Counted from the first letter of the stretch, positions 23,708 to 33,646 are shown. The stretch is DNA of 64,000 nucleotides from Albidovulum denitrificans (GCF_002973535.1 NZ_PVEP01000007.1:104716-168715); one strand, 5' to 3'. Program-made: numbers and translations. Notes: generated by a model from the sequence alone, not told the origin.

Positions 23708-26700
23708 ATGGCGGGGCAGGGCGACAGGTTTCCCCAGGCGAACCGGCTTCTTGGCTATTTCACGCGCCATGCCACGGCCGCCAATCTGGTGCTTGTGCTC
23801 CTGATCGCCGCCGGGCTTGCGGCGTTGCCCCGGATGCGGGCGCAGTATTTCCCCGACGTCATCATCCAGCAGATCAATGTCGGCGTCGACTGGAAGGGCG
23901 CCGGGCCAGAGGACGTGGATCGCGGTATCACCCAGCTTCTCGAACCCGGCCTGATGGCGGTTGAAGGGGTGGACAACGCGACCTCTTATTCGCGTGAGGG
24001 CGGCATGACCGTCATCCTCGAATTCGAGCCGGGCTGGGACATGTCGCGCGCGCTCAATGACGTGGAAACCGCCGTCGCCAGTGTCACCAACCTGCCGCAG
24101 GATGCCGACACCCCGCAGATCGTGCGCCGCGCCTGGCGCGACCGGGTCAGCAATGTCGTCATGTCGGGGCCGGTGTCGCCCGCGCAGCTTTTGCAGTTCG
24201 GGGATGAATTCCTGCTTCGCCTCTTCGCCGCCGGGGTGACGCGCGCCACGATCGAGGACCTGCCCGATCCCGAAATGCGGATCGAGGTGCCGCTGGCCGA
24301 ACTGATCCGCCACGACCTGACGCTGTCGCAGATCGCCCAGCGGATCGGGGCCGAGGTCAACGCCGCCCCGGCGGGTGAGGTGACCGACGGATCGTCGCGC
24401 CTGCGCGCCGGGGCCGAACGGCGCAGCGCCACGGAACTGGGCGACGTGGTGCTGAAATCCGCCCCTGACGGGACCAATCTCAGGCTGGCCGACATCGCGC
24501 GCGTTCATGCCGTGGGCAGCCAGGAAATCCATTCGGTCTTCGTCGGCCCCAACCCCGCGATTTCGCTACGGATCGACCGTTCTGCCCAGGGCGATTCCCT
24601 CGACATTCAGGCAACCGTCGAGAAGGTCGCGGAAGAGATGCGTCAGACGCTGCCCGCCGGGGTGACGATCGACATGATCCGGGTCCGGTCCGACGACATC
24701 CGGGCGCGGCTGGATATCCTGATCCAGAACGGCGCGATGGGCCTTGGCCTTGTGATCGCGATCCTCTTCCTGTTCCTGAACGCGCGCACCGCCTTTTGGG
24801 TCGCGGCGGGCATTCCGGTCGCCATGCTCGCGGCGGTGGCGATGATGCAGGCCTTCGGGCTGACCTTCAACATGATCTCGCTTTTCGCGCTGATCCTGAC
24901 CCTTGGTATCGTCGTGGACGACGCCATCGTCATCGGCGAACACACCGATTTTCGCGTCCGACGACTGGGCGAACCGCCGCTGGTCGCCGCCGAAACCGCC
25001 GTCAGCCGGATGGCCGCGCCGGTGCTGTCTTCGACCCTGACGACGATTGCCGCCTTCCTTGGCCTGACGGCCCTGTCGGGCCGCTTTGGCGACATGATTC
25101 AGGATATTCCCTTCACCGTCACGGTCGTCCTTGCCGCTTCGGTTATCGAATGCTTCCTTATCCTGCCGAACCACATGGCCCATGCGCTGTCGAAAGCCTC
25201 GCGCGGGCATTGGTACGATGCGCCCTCGCGGGTGGTGAACCGGGGCTTTGGCTGGGTCCGCGACCGGGGGATGCGGCCGCTGACGCGTTTCGTCCTCTGG
25301 GCGCGCTATCCGGTCGTGGCGGCGGCCATCGCGCTTTTGTGCTTTCAGGCGGCGAAGTTCATCCGCGGCGACGTTCCGTGGCGCTTTTTCAACTCGCCCG
25401 AACAATCGACCATCGACGCCAATTTCACCATGCTGCCCGGCGCCACCCGCGCGGACAGCGAGGCGGTGATGCGCGCGCTTCAGGACACCGTCGCGAAGGT
25501 CGCGCAGGAGTATCGGGACAAATACGGGGTCGAGCCGCTGAAATTCGTCACCGGAGAGGTGGGGTCGAATGTCGGGCGCGGGCTGTCCACGTCGGAGAAC
25601 ACCGAACGCGACCTGAAGGGCGCGGTGTCGATAGAACTCGGCGATCCCGACCTGCGCCCCTGGACGAGCAATGACTTCGTCGCCTCGCTGCAAGAGGCCG
25701 CGCCGCACAGCCCGCTGATCAACGAATTGGCGTTCCGGGGCGGCCGCTGGGGGCCGGCGGGGGACGATATCGACGTGGAACTGTCGGGCAATGACGCCAC
25801 GACGCTGAAACAGGCGGCCGAGGCGCTGAAACGCGCGCTGGTCGTCTTCCCCGAAGTGTCCTCGCTTGAGGATTCGCTGCCCTATGACAAGAACGAGCTG
25901 ATCCTGACCCTGACCCCGCAGGGCCGCGCGCTGGGCTTCACCGTCGATAGCGTCGGCGCGGAACTGCGCCACCGGCTTGACGGGGTAGAGGCGGCGAGCT
26001 TCCCCGACGGGACGCGCAGCATGAAGGTCATGGTCAAGCTGCCGGAACGCGACCTGACCTCGGATTTCATCGACCGCACGCTGCTTCGCACCCCGTCGGG
26101 CGGCTATGTGCCGCTGTCCGACATCGTCACCTTCGATGCGACCTCGGGCTTTTCCAAGGTCGTGCGCGAGAATGGCAAGCAGGTCGTATCGGTCACCGGC
26201 GCGGTGTCCGAGGATAATGCGGATCGCCTGACCGAAATCCTCGACCGGCTCGACAAGCAGATCCTGCCCGACATCGCCAGCGAATATGGCGTGACCTATG
26301 ATCTTTCCGGCCTCAGCGAGCAGGAAACCCAATTCCTCAACGATGCCGTCATCGGCCTGACGGCGGCGCTGCTGGCGATCTACGCGATCCTCGCCTGGAT
26401 CTTTTCAAGCTGGACGCGGCCTGTTGTCGTGATGCTGGTCATCCCGCTGGGCCTGATCGGCGCTGTCTATGGCCACGATGCCTGGGGCGTGCCGGTTTCG
26501 ATGTTCTCCATCGTCGGAATGATCGGCATGTCGGGGATCATCATCAACGATGCCATCGTGCTGATCTCCACCATCGACGAATATGCCGAACGGCGCGGCT
26601 TGATCCCCTCCATCGTCGACGGGGTGGCGGACCGTTTGCGCCCGGTCTTCCTGACCACGGCGACCACGGTCCTTGGTCTTGCGCCGCTTCTGTTCGAAAG

Positions 26701-27058
26701 CTCGCGCCAGGCGCAGTTCCTGAAACCGACGGTCATCACGCTTTGCTACGGGCTGGGCTTCGGCATGGTCCTTGTGCTGCTGATCGTGCCTGCGATGATC
26801 GGCATCCAGCATGACCTGTCGCGCCATCTGCGCGCCTATCGCCGGGCGCGCCGGGCCGCGCCGATCCGCCGTGTGGTCCAGGGGTCGGCGCTGGCCATGG
26901 TGGCGGTCTTTGCGGCAACGCTGGGCGTGGCGATCTGGACGGCGGCGCCGCTGGTCCCGGCGATGATCGCCTTCGCGCTGGGGGCGCTGGCGGTGGCAGT
27001 TCTGGGCTGGGCTATCGGGGCGATGGTCCTGCGCCGGGATCAGCCAGCGCAGCCCTGA
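23708..27058 (+). CDS. RND family efflux permease
   Basis: A 1116-residue protein with the AcrB/MdtB-type plan. TM1 is at ~25-45. Large periplasmic loops lie at ~45-350 and ~590-900, and six TM segments follow each loop. It has the conserved ILTLGIVVDDAIVIGEHTD stretch in TM4, whose DD is the proton relay, and a C-terminal TM bundle with GLGFGMVLVLLIVP. The NALVVV-type TM10 motif reads NDAIVLISTIDEY. It exports small molecules using the proton gradient; substrate unknown. The C-terminal 60 residues add a further hydrophobic pair (~1065-1110). Its 3' end overlaps the convergent DsbD-domain gene by 19 bases. Confidence 0.95.
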   Translation: MAGQGDRFPQANRLLGYFTRHATAANLVLVLLIAAGLAALPRMRAQYFPDVIIQQINVGVDWKGAGPEDVDRGITQLLEPGLMAVEGVDNATSYSREGGMTVILEFEPGWDMSRALNDVETAVASVTNLPQDADTPQIVRRAWRDRVSNVVMSGPVSPAQLLQFGDEFLLRLFAAGVTRATIEDLPDPEMRIEVPLAELIRHDLTLSQIAQRIGAEVNAAPAGEVTDGSSRLRAGAERRSATELGDVVLKSAPDGTNLRLADIARVHAVGSQEIHSVFVGPNPAISLRIDRSAQGDSLDIQATVEKVAEEMRQTLPAGVTIDMIRVRSDDIRARLDILIQNGAMGLGLVIAILFLFLNARTAFWVAAGIPVAMLAAVAMMQAFGLTFNMISLFALILTLGIVVDDAIVIGEHTDFRVRRLGEPPLVAAETAVSRMAAPVLSSTLTTIAAFLGLTALSGRFGDMIQDIPFTVTVVLAASVIECFLILPNHMAHALSKASRGHWYDAPSRVVNRGFGWVRDRGMRPLTRFVLWARYPVVAAAIALLCFQAAKFIRGDVPWRFFNSPEQSTIDANFTMLPGATRADSEAVMRALQDTVAKVAQEYRDKYGVEPLKFVTGEVGSNVGRGLSTSENTERDLKGAVSIELGDPDLRPWTSNDFVASLQEAAPHSPLINELAFRGGRWGPAGDDIDVELSGNDATTLKQAAEALKRALVVFPEVSSLEDSLPYDKNELILTLTPQGRALGFTVDSVGAELRHRLDGVEAASFPDGTRSMKVMVKLPERDLTSDFIDRTLLRTPSGGYVPLSDIVTFDATSGFSKVVRENGKQVVSVTGAVSEDNADRLTEILDRLDKQILPDIASEYGVTYDLSGLSEQETQFLNDAVIGLTAALLAIYAILAWIFSSWTRPVVVMLVIPLGLIGAVYGHDAWGVPVSMFSIVGMIGMSGIIINDAIVLISTIDEYAERRGLIPSIVDGVADRLRPVFLTTATTVLGLAPLLFESSRQAQFLKPTVITLCYGLGFGMVLVLLIVPAMIGIQHDLSRHLRAYRRARRAAPIRRVVQGSALAMVAVFAATLGVAIWTAAPLVPAMIAFALGALAVAVLGWAIGAMVLRRDQPAQP

Positions 27059-27855
27059 AGCTCTACCACCCGGCCGTTGCCGCCGAAGATCGTGATATGG
27101 ATGGAGGAACGGTCAATCGCGAAGGGCTTCGCCGAAGCCGGGACCAGATCGGCGGTGGCCTGAAGCATGCCGCCCTTACGCACCGTCTCGGTCGAGGAGA
27201 CCCAGACCGTCGGATCGGCCAGTTCCACGACCGTCACCTCATCCGGCCCGACCTTCGGTAGCGACAGCGCGGTTGTCAGGCGCATCCCGTCGCGGATCGG
27301 CTCGGCAGAGCATTTCGCGGCGCTAAGGCCCGCCGCCTGCGCCTGTTCCGGCTGATCCGACAGGGCGCGGCGTATCTCTGGCACCGCGTCGCCGCCGGGC
27401 TGGACATCGCCGGTCAGGGTCAGTTGCATCGGCACGCAGATTTCCTTGCAGACGCCCAGTTCGACATCGGCCTTCAGCCGGATCGGCGCCGACGGGTCGC
27501 CCGGCGTCAACTCGATCGGCAGGACCAGCCCGTCGTGATAGCCGAAGGTCCGCATCCCGTTCAGATCGAAAATCTCAGGCCGCGGCCAGTGGATCGTGAC
27601 GCCTTTGAGGTTCTGCGATCCGGCCCAGTCGAAGCGCGGCGGCACCCCGGCCTCCCCCGGTGCGCGCCAGTAGGTCTTCCACCCCGGCGCAAGGACAAGG
27701 CGCAGCGCGGCCATCTCATGCCCGGACTGCATCTGCCAGCCGTCGATCAGCTCCGCCCGCAGGACGGGCGAGGGCGGCGTTTCGGCCAGCACGGGGGCGG
27801 CGACCACGATCAAGGCGGCGGCGAGACAGGCGAGGGGGCGGGCTTTCTGCGTCAT
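27040..27855 (-). CDS. Periplasmic DsbD alpha/ScsB-type domain protein
   Basis: A 271-residue protein with a signal peptide (ending APVLA-ET). The immunoglobulin-like domain has APGWKTYWRAPGEAGVPPRFDW and, at its centre, a redox-type VCKEICVPM (CxxxC). This pattern is the N-terminal domain of DsbD/ScsB, which receives electrons from the membrane domain and passes them to periplasmic thiol proteins. Here it is encoded without a membrane or thioredoxin domain, as is common in Rhodobacterales. The start at 27855 gives a proper signal peptide. Convergent with the RND permease and divergent from the AlgH-family gene. Confidence 0.87.
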   Translation of the reverse strand: MTQKARPLACLAAALIVVAAPVLAETPPSPVLRAELIDGWQMQSGHEMAALRLVLAPGWKTYWRAPGEAGVPPRFDWAGSQNLKGVTIHWPRPEIFDLNGMRTFGYHDGLVLPIELTPGDPSAPIRLKADVELGVCKEICVPMQLTLTGDVQPGGDAVPEIRRALSDQPEQAQAAGLSAAKCSAEPIRDGMRLTTALSLPKVGPDEVTVVELADPTVWVSSTETVRKGGMLQATADLVPASAKPFAIDRSSIHITIFGGNGRVVELQGCAG

Positions 27856-27991
27856 GGCGCCAAAATCGGGCAAGCTTCTGCCGATTGAAAGCGCGAAGCT
27901 GCAACATCACGAAGAGTTTTCCGCCCGTCGCGACACGTCGCCCCTTGTGTCCCGGCGCCCCGGACGCAATGCTTTCCTAAGGAGGCGAGAG

Positions 27992-28549
27992 ATGAACCTC
28001 AGCGGCAAGCTCCTGATCGCGATGCCCGGCATGGGCGATCCCCGTTTCGAACGCAGCGTGGTCTTTCTCTGCGCCCATTCGGGCGACGGGGCGATGGGGC
28101 TGATCGTGAACAAGCCGTCACCCGATCTGACCTTCGGCCAGCTTTTGCGCCAGCTTGATATTCCCGTCCCCGACGACCCGGCGCGCGGCATCAGGGTGCA
28201 TTTCGGCGGCCCGGTCGAAAACGTGCGCGGCTTCGTCCTGCATTCCAGCGATTACGGCGGCGAAGGATCGACCCTTAAGATCGACGAACGCTTCGGGATG
28301 ACCGCGACGCTCGACGTGCTTCAGGCCATCGCGCTGGGCGACGGGCCGCAATCCTCGCTTCTCGCGCTTGGCTATGCCGGTTGGGGGCCGGGGCAGTTGG
28401 AGGATGAGATCCTGAACAACGGCTGGCTGACCTGCGACGCCTCGCCCGATCTGGTCTTTTCGGGGCAGGATGAGACGAAGTGGTCCCGCGCGCTGGGGAC
28501 GCTGGGCATCGACCCGCAATCGCTGTCGGCCGCGGCCGGGCGGGCCTGA
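27992..28549 (+). CDS. YqgE/AlgH family protein
   Basis: A 185-residue protein starting MNLSGKLLIAMPGMGDPRFE. It continues with VVFLCAHSGDGAMGLIVNKP, HFGGPVENVRGFVLHS and LALGYAGWGPGQLEDEI, the conserved blocks of UPF0301/YqgE. The family is widespread and poorly understood; AlgH was first linked to alginate regulation in Pseudomonas. AAGGAGG lies 7 bases before the ATG at 27992, which excludes the longer frame. Monocistronic by orientation of neighbours. Confidence 0.93.
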   Translation: MNLSGKLLIAMPGMGDPRFERSVVFLCAHSGDGAMGLIVNKPSPDLTFGQLLRQLDIPVPDDPARGIRVHFGGPVENVRGFVLHSSDYGGEGSTLKIDERFGMTATLDVLQAIALGDGPQSSLLALGYAGWGPGQLEDEILNNGWLTCDASPDLVFSGQDETKWSRALGTLGIDPQSLSAAAGRA

Positions 28550-28552
28550 GGG

Positions 28553-29398
28553 TCAGGTGTCGCGCGCATAGGTGAGGGAGGTCGGCCGGTCATAGCCCGC
28601 ATGGGCCGTGGCGCCGGTCTTGCGAAAGCCCATCGCCTCAAAAGCGGCGTGATTTTCGGTCAGTTCGACGCGGGTCTGAAGCGTCACGCGCGGCAGACCC
28701 AGCGGCCTGGCGCGGGCCAGCGCGTGATCCACCATCTGCCGCCCCAGTCCCTGCCCGCGATGCGTGTCCGCAACCGCCAGCTTGCCAAGGTAAAGCGTAT
28801 CGGCGCGCGGGGTCAGCACCATGCAGGCGACAGGCTGGCCGGTTTCCTCGGCCACCCAGACCTCTGCCTCACGCGCATGATCGGCCAGCGCGGCGGCGGT
28901 CAGACGGTGCATGGAGCTTGGCGGGTCGATGCGCCCCTCCATAAAGGCGAAGGCCGCGCGGATCAGCGACAGGACGGGGCCGAAATCCTCCTCCGCCGCC
29001 ATCCGGCGGGGCGCCCATTCGCGCGGCAGACCGTCGGAAAGGTGCAGCCAGGGCAGGTGTTCGTTGAAATGCACATGCACGGTCGCGGCAAACTGCGACG
29101 GATCCTCCAGCGTCAGCGCGTAAAGGTCCAGCTCATGCGCCCGCGCGGGGCTTTGATAGGCGACAGGCGATCCGCAGTGCGGGCAAAAGCTGCGCGCGAC
29201 GCCGGGGGAGGAGGCGTAGGTCGCGGGCGCGATGCCGGTAAACCGCAGCCGCGCGTGATCGACGGCGAAGAAGCTGGTGAAGGGCGCGGATGTCGCCCGC
29301 CGACAGCTTTCGCAATGGCAATGGGCCTGCCAGTTGGGCGGCCCGTCGAAGTCGTACCTGACCGCGCCGCACAGGCAGCGCCCGCTTCCGCCGTCCAT
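28553..29398 (-). CDS. Fusion of GFA-type zinc domain and GNAT acetyltransferase
   Basis: A 281-residue protein with two domains. Residues ~1-125 form a GFA/CENP-V zinc-binding domain (CLCGAVRYDFDG, CHCESCRR, FCPHCGSPVAYQ), the fold of glutathione-dependent formaldehyde-activating enzyme. Residues ~135-281 form a GNAT acetyltransferase (LYLGKLAVADTHRGQGLGRQ; TLQTRVELTENHAAFEAMGF). No frameshift separates them: the frame is continuous and the linker (PREWAPRRMAAEEDFGP) is short. The substrate is unknown; the fusion suggests the two domains act on the same or linked compound. Confidence 0.88.
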   Translation of the reverse strand: MDGGSGRCLCGAVRYDFDGPPNWQAHCHCESCRRATSAPFTSFFAVDHARLRFTGIAPATYASSPGVARSFCPHCGSPVAYQSPARAHELDLYALTLEDPSQFAATVHVHFNEHLPWLHLSDGLPREWAPRRMAAEEDFGPVLSLIRAAFAFMEGRIDPPSSMHRLTAAALADHAREAEVWVAEETGQPVACMVLTPRADTLYLGKLAVADTHRGQGLGRQMVDHALARARPLGLPRVTLQTRVELTENHAAFEAMGFRKTGATAHAGYDRPTSLTYARDT

Positions 29399-29579
29399 CC
29401 CGGCCCCCTCTGTGACAGGGCGATTTGACGCCCCCGTGCCGTCCGGGTCAATCGAAAGCTGCGACCAATATCTTGGGGATAACTCGCTTCATTCCGCCAT
29501 ATGCGGTGTAGCTCTGTTGACACGCAGCGCCATCGCGCCGACCATTGACGACCTGTCGGAATCAAGGGGCGTCCCTGTC

Positions 29580-32500
29580 TTGCGTTTCACCCGCCTGCGT
29601 CTGAACGGCTTCAAAAGCTTCGTCGACCCCACGGATCTGATCATCCATGAGGGGCTGACCGGCGTTGTCGGCCCGAACGGTTGCGGCAAGTCCAACCTGC
29701 TTGAGGCTCTGCGCTGGGTGATGGGCGAAAACCGCGCCTCGGCCATGCGCGGCGGCGGGATGGAGGACGTGATCTTCGCCGGTGCCGCCAGCCGCCCGGC
29801 GCGGAACTTTGCCGAGGTGGCGCTGACCATCGACAATTCCGAACGCCTCGCGCCGTCGGGCTTCAACGATCAGGACGCGCTGGAGATCGTCCGCCGCATC
29901 ACCCGCGACGCAGGGTCGGCCTACAAGGCCAACACCAAGGACGTGCGGGCGCGTGACATCCAGATGCTGTTCGCCGATGCCTCTACCGGCTCCCATTCGC
30001 CCGCGCTGGTGCGGCAGGGGCAAATCTCGGAGCTGATCAACGCCAAGCCGAAGAACCGCCGCCGTATCCTGGAAGAGGCGGCGGGGATTTCCGGTCTCTA
30101 CCAGCGCCGGCATGAGGCGGAGCTGAAGCTGAACGGCACCGAACAGAACCTCGCCCGCGTCGAGGACGTGATCGAGCAGCTTGCCCAGCAGCTTGCCCAG
30201 CTTGCGCGTCAGGCCCGTCAGGCGGCGCGCTACCGCGAGATTGGGGAAGAGTTGCGGCGCACCGAAGGGATGCTGCTCTACCGTCGCTGGCGCGAGGCCG
30301 ATCAGGCCCGCGCGGCGGCCGAGGGCGACCTGACGGAACGCACGAAGCTGGCCGCGCAGGCCGAGGCCGCCGCGCGCCAGTCCACCCGCGCGCGCAGCGA
30401 ACGCGAAGCCGACCTGCCGCCCCTGCGCGAGGAAGAGGCCATCGCGGCCGCCGTCCTGCAACGGCTTCAGGTGCAGCGCGATACGCTGAAGGATCAGGAG
30501 GACCGCGCTGTCCAGACGATCGAGACGCTGAAGGGCCGGATCGGGCAACTGGCGCATGACATGGAGCGTGAAGCCGGCCTGAACCGCGATGCGGGCGAAA
30601 CCATCGGTCGGCTGGAATGGGAACAGGACCAGATCGCCAAGGCCGCCGAGGGCCATGAAAGCCGTCTGGCCGAGGCGCTTGAGGTGTCGCAGGACGCAGC
30701 ACGGGTGCTGTCGGAACGGGAAAATGCGCTGTCCGAACTGACCGAGGATGTCGCCCGCCTGTCCGCCCGCCACCAGTCGGCGCACCGCCTGCTGGCCGAC
30801 AGCCGCTCCACGCTGGAGAAATCCGAAGCCGAGGCGGCAAAGGCGGCATCGGCGGCGACCGAGGCCGAGGCGGCGCTGACCCGTGCCGCCGCTGACCATC
30901 AGACCGCCGAGGCAGCGCAGGCCGGGGCCACAAGCGCCGCCGAGGCCGCCGAGGCCGCCCTTGCCGCCGCCGATGAGGCGCGCACCGACGCCCAGTCGCG
31001 TGAGGCCGAGGCCCGCGCGGCGCTTTCGTCGGCGGAAGGGGAATGGAGCGCGCTCAAGGCCGAGGCGGCGGCGCTGCTGAAACTGGTGGAGCGGGAAGCC
31101 TCGGCAGGCAAGCAGTTGCTCGACCGGGTCGAGGTGCAGAAGGGCTATGAAAAGGCGCTGGGGGCGGCGCTGGCCGATGATCTGCGTGCGCCTGAGGTTG
31201 GTGCCGACGGCGCGTCCGGCTGGGCCGAACTGCCGGGCTATTCGGATGCGCAGACCCTGCCGGAAGGCGTCCGCGCGCTGTCCTCCGTCGTCAATGTCCC
31301 CGCCGTCCTTGCGCGTCGGATCGGGCAGATCGGTCTGGTGGAACGGGGCGAGGGCGCCCGCCTCCAACCGCTTCTGAAACCCGGTCAGCGGCTCGTCACG
31401 GTCGAGGGCGATCTTTGGCGCTGGGACGGGTTCCGCGCCGGGGCCGAGGATGCGCCGACCGCCGCCGCGTTGCGGCTTCAGCAGTTGAACCGGCTGACCG
31501 ACCTGAAGCGCGATCTGGAAGAGGCCAATGGCCGGGCCGAGGGCGCGCGCCGGGCGCACGAACACCTGACCCGCCGTCTGGCCGAGACGACCGAGGCCGA
31601 CCGCGCCGCGCGCGATGCGCGGCGTGAGGCCGACCGGCGCATGGTCGATGCCTCGCGCGCGCTGTCGAAGGCCGAGGCCGACCGTTCCATCGCGGGCGGC
31701 AAGCTGGAAAGCGCCCGCCTTGCCGTCGCCCGGCATGAGGAAGAGGCAATGGGCGCGCGCAGCCGCCTGAAAGAGGCCGAAACCGCCGTTGCCGCGCTGC
31801 CCGACCTCGCCTCGGCGCGGGCCGAGGTCGAGGACGTCAAGCTGACGGTCGAGGCAGCGCGGATGACGATGCTCGCCAAACGCTCTGCCCATGACGAGAT
31901 CCGCCGTGAGGGCGAGGCGCGGGTGAAGCGGCGGCAGGAGATCACCAAGGAGGTCTCCGGCTGGCGCCACCGGCTTGAGACCGCCGAAAAGCGCAGCGCG
32001 GAACTTGCCGAACGGAAAGAGGCGTCCGAGGCGGAGTTGAAGGAAGCCTCTGCCGCGCCGGCCGAGATCGCCGCAAAGCGCGCCGAACTGGGCGAGGCCA
32101 TCGACGCCGCCGAGACCCGCCGCCGCGCCGCCGCCGACCGGCTGGCCGGGGCGGAAACGGCGCTGCGTGAGGCGACCGATCACGAACGCGCCGCCGAACG
32201 CGCCGCGTCCGAGGCGCGCGAGGCCCGCGCGCGGGCCGAGGCGCGCACCGAGGCCGCCCGCGAAAGCGTGGCCCATGCCGTCGAGCGCATCCACGAGGAG
32301 ACGGAGCTTGACCCGGCGGCGCTTCTGCAAAGCCTTGACGCCGACCCCGAAGCGATGCCCCCGGCCGAGGCGCTGGACAACGATGTCCACCGCCTGCGCC
32401 GCCAGCGCGACGCGCTGGGCGCGGTCAACCTGCGCGCCGAGGAAGACGCGAAAGAGGTCCAGACCGAACATGACACGCTGGTCAGCGAAAAGGCCGATCT

Positions 32501-33035
32501 GGAAGAGGCGATCAAGAAGCTGCGCGCCGGGATCGCGGGCCTGAACCGCGAGGGGCGCGAACGGCTGCTGACCGCCTTCGAACAGGTCAACGGCAATTTC
32601 CGCATGCTCTTCACCCACCTCTTCGGCGGCGGTGAGGCGAACCTTGTCCTTGTCGAAAGCGACGATCCGCTGGAGGCGGGGCTTGAGATCATGTGCCAGC
32701 CGCCGGGCAAGAAGCTGGCCACGCTGTCGCTTTTGTCGGGTGGGGAACAGACGCTGACCGCGCTGGCGCTGATCTTCGCCGTCTTCCTTGCCAACCCCGC
32801 GCCGATCTGCGTTCTGGATGAGGTTGACGCGCCCTTGGATGACGCCAACGTCACCCGCTTCTGCGATCTCCTGGATGAGATGACGCGGCGCACCGATACC
32901 CGCTTCCTTATCATCACCCACCATGCCGTGACGATGAGCAGGATGGACCGCCTGTTCGGCGTGACGATGCAGGAACAGGGCGTCAGCCAACTGGTCAGCG
33001 TCGATCTGAAACGGGCGGAGGCGCTGGTTGCCTGA
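29580..33035 (+). CDS. smc: Chromosome segregation ATPase SMC
   Basis: 1151 residues, the usual SMC length. It has N-terminal Walker A (GVVGPNGCGKSNLLEALRWV), a coiled coil at ~170-500, a hinge near 520-640, a second coiled coil to ~1000, and a C-terminal ABC signature and Walker B (LSLLSGGEQTLTALAL; PICVLDEVDAPLDDANV). It organises and segregates the chromosome with ScpAB. The start is most likely TTG at 29580 (LRFTRLRLNGFKSF), with AAGGGG 10 bases upstream; no ATG/GTG is available close to the conserved N-terminus. It overlaps the next gene by 8 bases. Confidence 0.96.
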   Translation: MRFTRLRLNGFKSFVDPTDLIIHEGLTGVVGPNGCGKSNLLEALRWVMGENRASAMRGGGMEDVIFAGAASRPARNFAEVALTIDNSERLAPSGFNDQDALEIVRRITRDAGSAYKANTKDVRARDIQMLFADASTGSHSPALVRQGQISELINAKPKNRRRILEEAAGISGLYQRRHEAELKLNGTEQNLARVEDVIEQLAQQLAQLARQARQAARYREIGEELRRTEGMLLYRRWREADQARAAAEGDLTERTKLAAQAEAAARQSTRARSEREADLPPLREEEAIAAAVLQRLQVQRDTLKDQEDRAVQTIETLKGRIGQLAHDMEREAGLNRDAGETIGRLEWEQDQIAKAAEGHESRLAEALEVSQDAARVLSERENALSELTEDVARLSARHQSAHRLLADSRSTLEKSEAEAAKAASAATEAEAALTRAAADHQTAEAAQAGATSAAEAAEAALAAADEARTDAQSREAEARAALSSAEGEWSALKAEAAALLKLVEREASAGKQLLDRVEVQKGYEKALGAALADDLRAPEVGADGASGWAELPGYSDAQTLPEGVRALSSVVNVPAVLARRIGQIGLVERGEGARLQPLLKPGQRLVTVEGDLWRWDGFRAGAEDAPTAAALRLQQLNRLTDLKRDLEEANGRAEGARRAHEHLTRRLAETTEADRAARDARREADRRMVDASRALSKAEADRSIAGGKLESARLAVARHEEEAMGARSRLKEAETAVAALPDLASARAEVEDVKLTVEAARMTMLAKRSAHDEIRREGEARVKRRQEITKEVSGWRHRLETAEKRSAELAERKEASEAELKEASAAPAEIAAKRAELGEAIDAAETRRRAAADRLAGAETALREATDHERAAERAASEAREARARAEARTEAARESVAHAVERIHEETELDPAALLQSLDADPEAMPPAEALDNDVHRLRRQRDALGAVNLRAEEDAKEVQTEHDTLVSEKADLEEAIKKLRAGIAGLNREGRERLLTAFEQVNGNFRMLFTHLFGGGEANLVLVESDDPLEAGLEIMCQPPGKKLATLSLLSGGEQTLTALALIFAVFLANPAPICVLDEVDAPLDDANVTRFCDLLDEMTRRTDTRFLIITHHAVTMSRMDRLFGVTMQEQGVSQLVSVDLKRAEALVA

Positions 33036-33435
33036 TGCGCCCGGACTGAGCGGCCGCTGGCTTGGCCGCTATGACTATGACGGGATGGCGATGGAGCCGG
33101 TCTCGTTCGAGGCGGACCTGACCGAGTCGTCGGGAAGTCTGGGCGGGCGCATTTTTGAACCCAACACTTTTCGCGACGACCGGGGTGCTGCGCTTGAGGC
33201 GCGCATCGACGGGCAGTGTTCCGGCGATGAGGTCAGTTTCGTGAAGGTCTATCTCGGCTTCGATCAGGGGGACGACCCGGTCTATGCCGGAACCGTCGAT
33301 GCCGCGCGCAAACGGATCGAGGGGCGCTGGTCCTTCGCGGGCCTTCCGGGCGTCTCAGGCCGTTTCGTGATGATGCGAAAACCGCGCGCCGCGGCTGTGC
33401 GGGAACAGCTTGCGGTTGAGGGGATTGAAATCTGA
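33028..33435 (+). CDS. Conserved hypothetical protein, predicted beta-barrel
   Basis: 135 residues. Strand-rich sequence (GRWLGRYDYDGMAMEPVSFE; GGRIFEPNTF; VYAGTVDAARKRIEGRWSF; SGRFVMMRK) fits a small antiparallel barrel. No signal peptide or catalytic motif. The start is TTG at 33028, inside the 3' end of smc; the next in-frame ATG would remove the conserved first strand. Coupled to smc by overlap, but no functional link is known. Confidence 0.72.
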   Translation: MPDAPGLSGRWLGRYDYDGMAMEPVSFEADLTESSGSLGGRIFEPNTFRDDRGAALEARIDGQCSGDEVSFVKVYLGFDQGDDPVYAGTVDAARKRIEGRWSFAGLPGVSGRFVMMRKPRAAAVREQLAVEGIEI

Positions 33436-33507
33436 TCGCCGCGATAACCTCGTGTTAATGATGAACGCATAGAACAGGCCGTGAACAAACCGTCAAGGAT
33501 CACGCCC

Positions 33508-33636
33508 ATGCGCGAAGTCATCTCCATCGCCACGATGTTTCTCCTCCTCGCCGCCGCCGGGATGAAGGTTCCCGCCCAAGATGCGGCGAAGACCTGCAAG
33601 GCCACGACACTGGCGGCGATCTTCTCGCCCTGCTGA
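33508..33636 (+). CDS. Small exported or membrane peptide (42 aa)
   Basis: MREVISIATMFLLLAAAGMK, then VPAQDAAKTCKATTLAAIFSPC. This is a signal-peptide-like hydrophobic segment followed by a short tail with two Cys. AAGGAT lies 8 bases before the ATG; a GTG at 33481 is in frame. It fills the gap between the smc-linked gene and the convergent transglycosylase. I do not recognise it, and short ORFs can occur by chance. Confidence 0.45.
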   Translation: MREVISIATMFLLLAAAGMKVPAQDAAKTCKATTLAAIFSPC

Positions 33637-33646
33637 GGCGCCGCGC

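Noticed and set aside
29562..32990. A 1142-codon minus-strand open frame opposite smc, and a similar 1167-codon frame at 53704-57207
   Set aside because: Low-complexity shadow translations; the plus-strand genes have unambiguous motifs.
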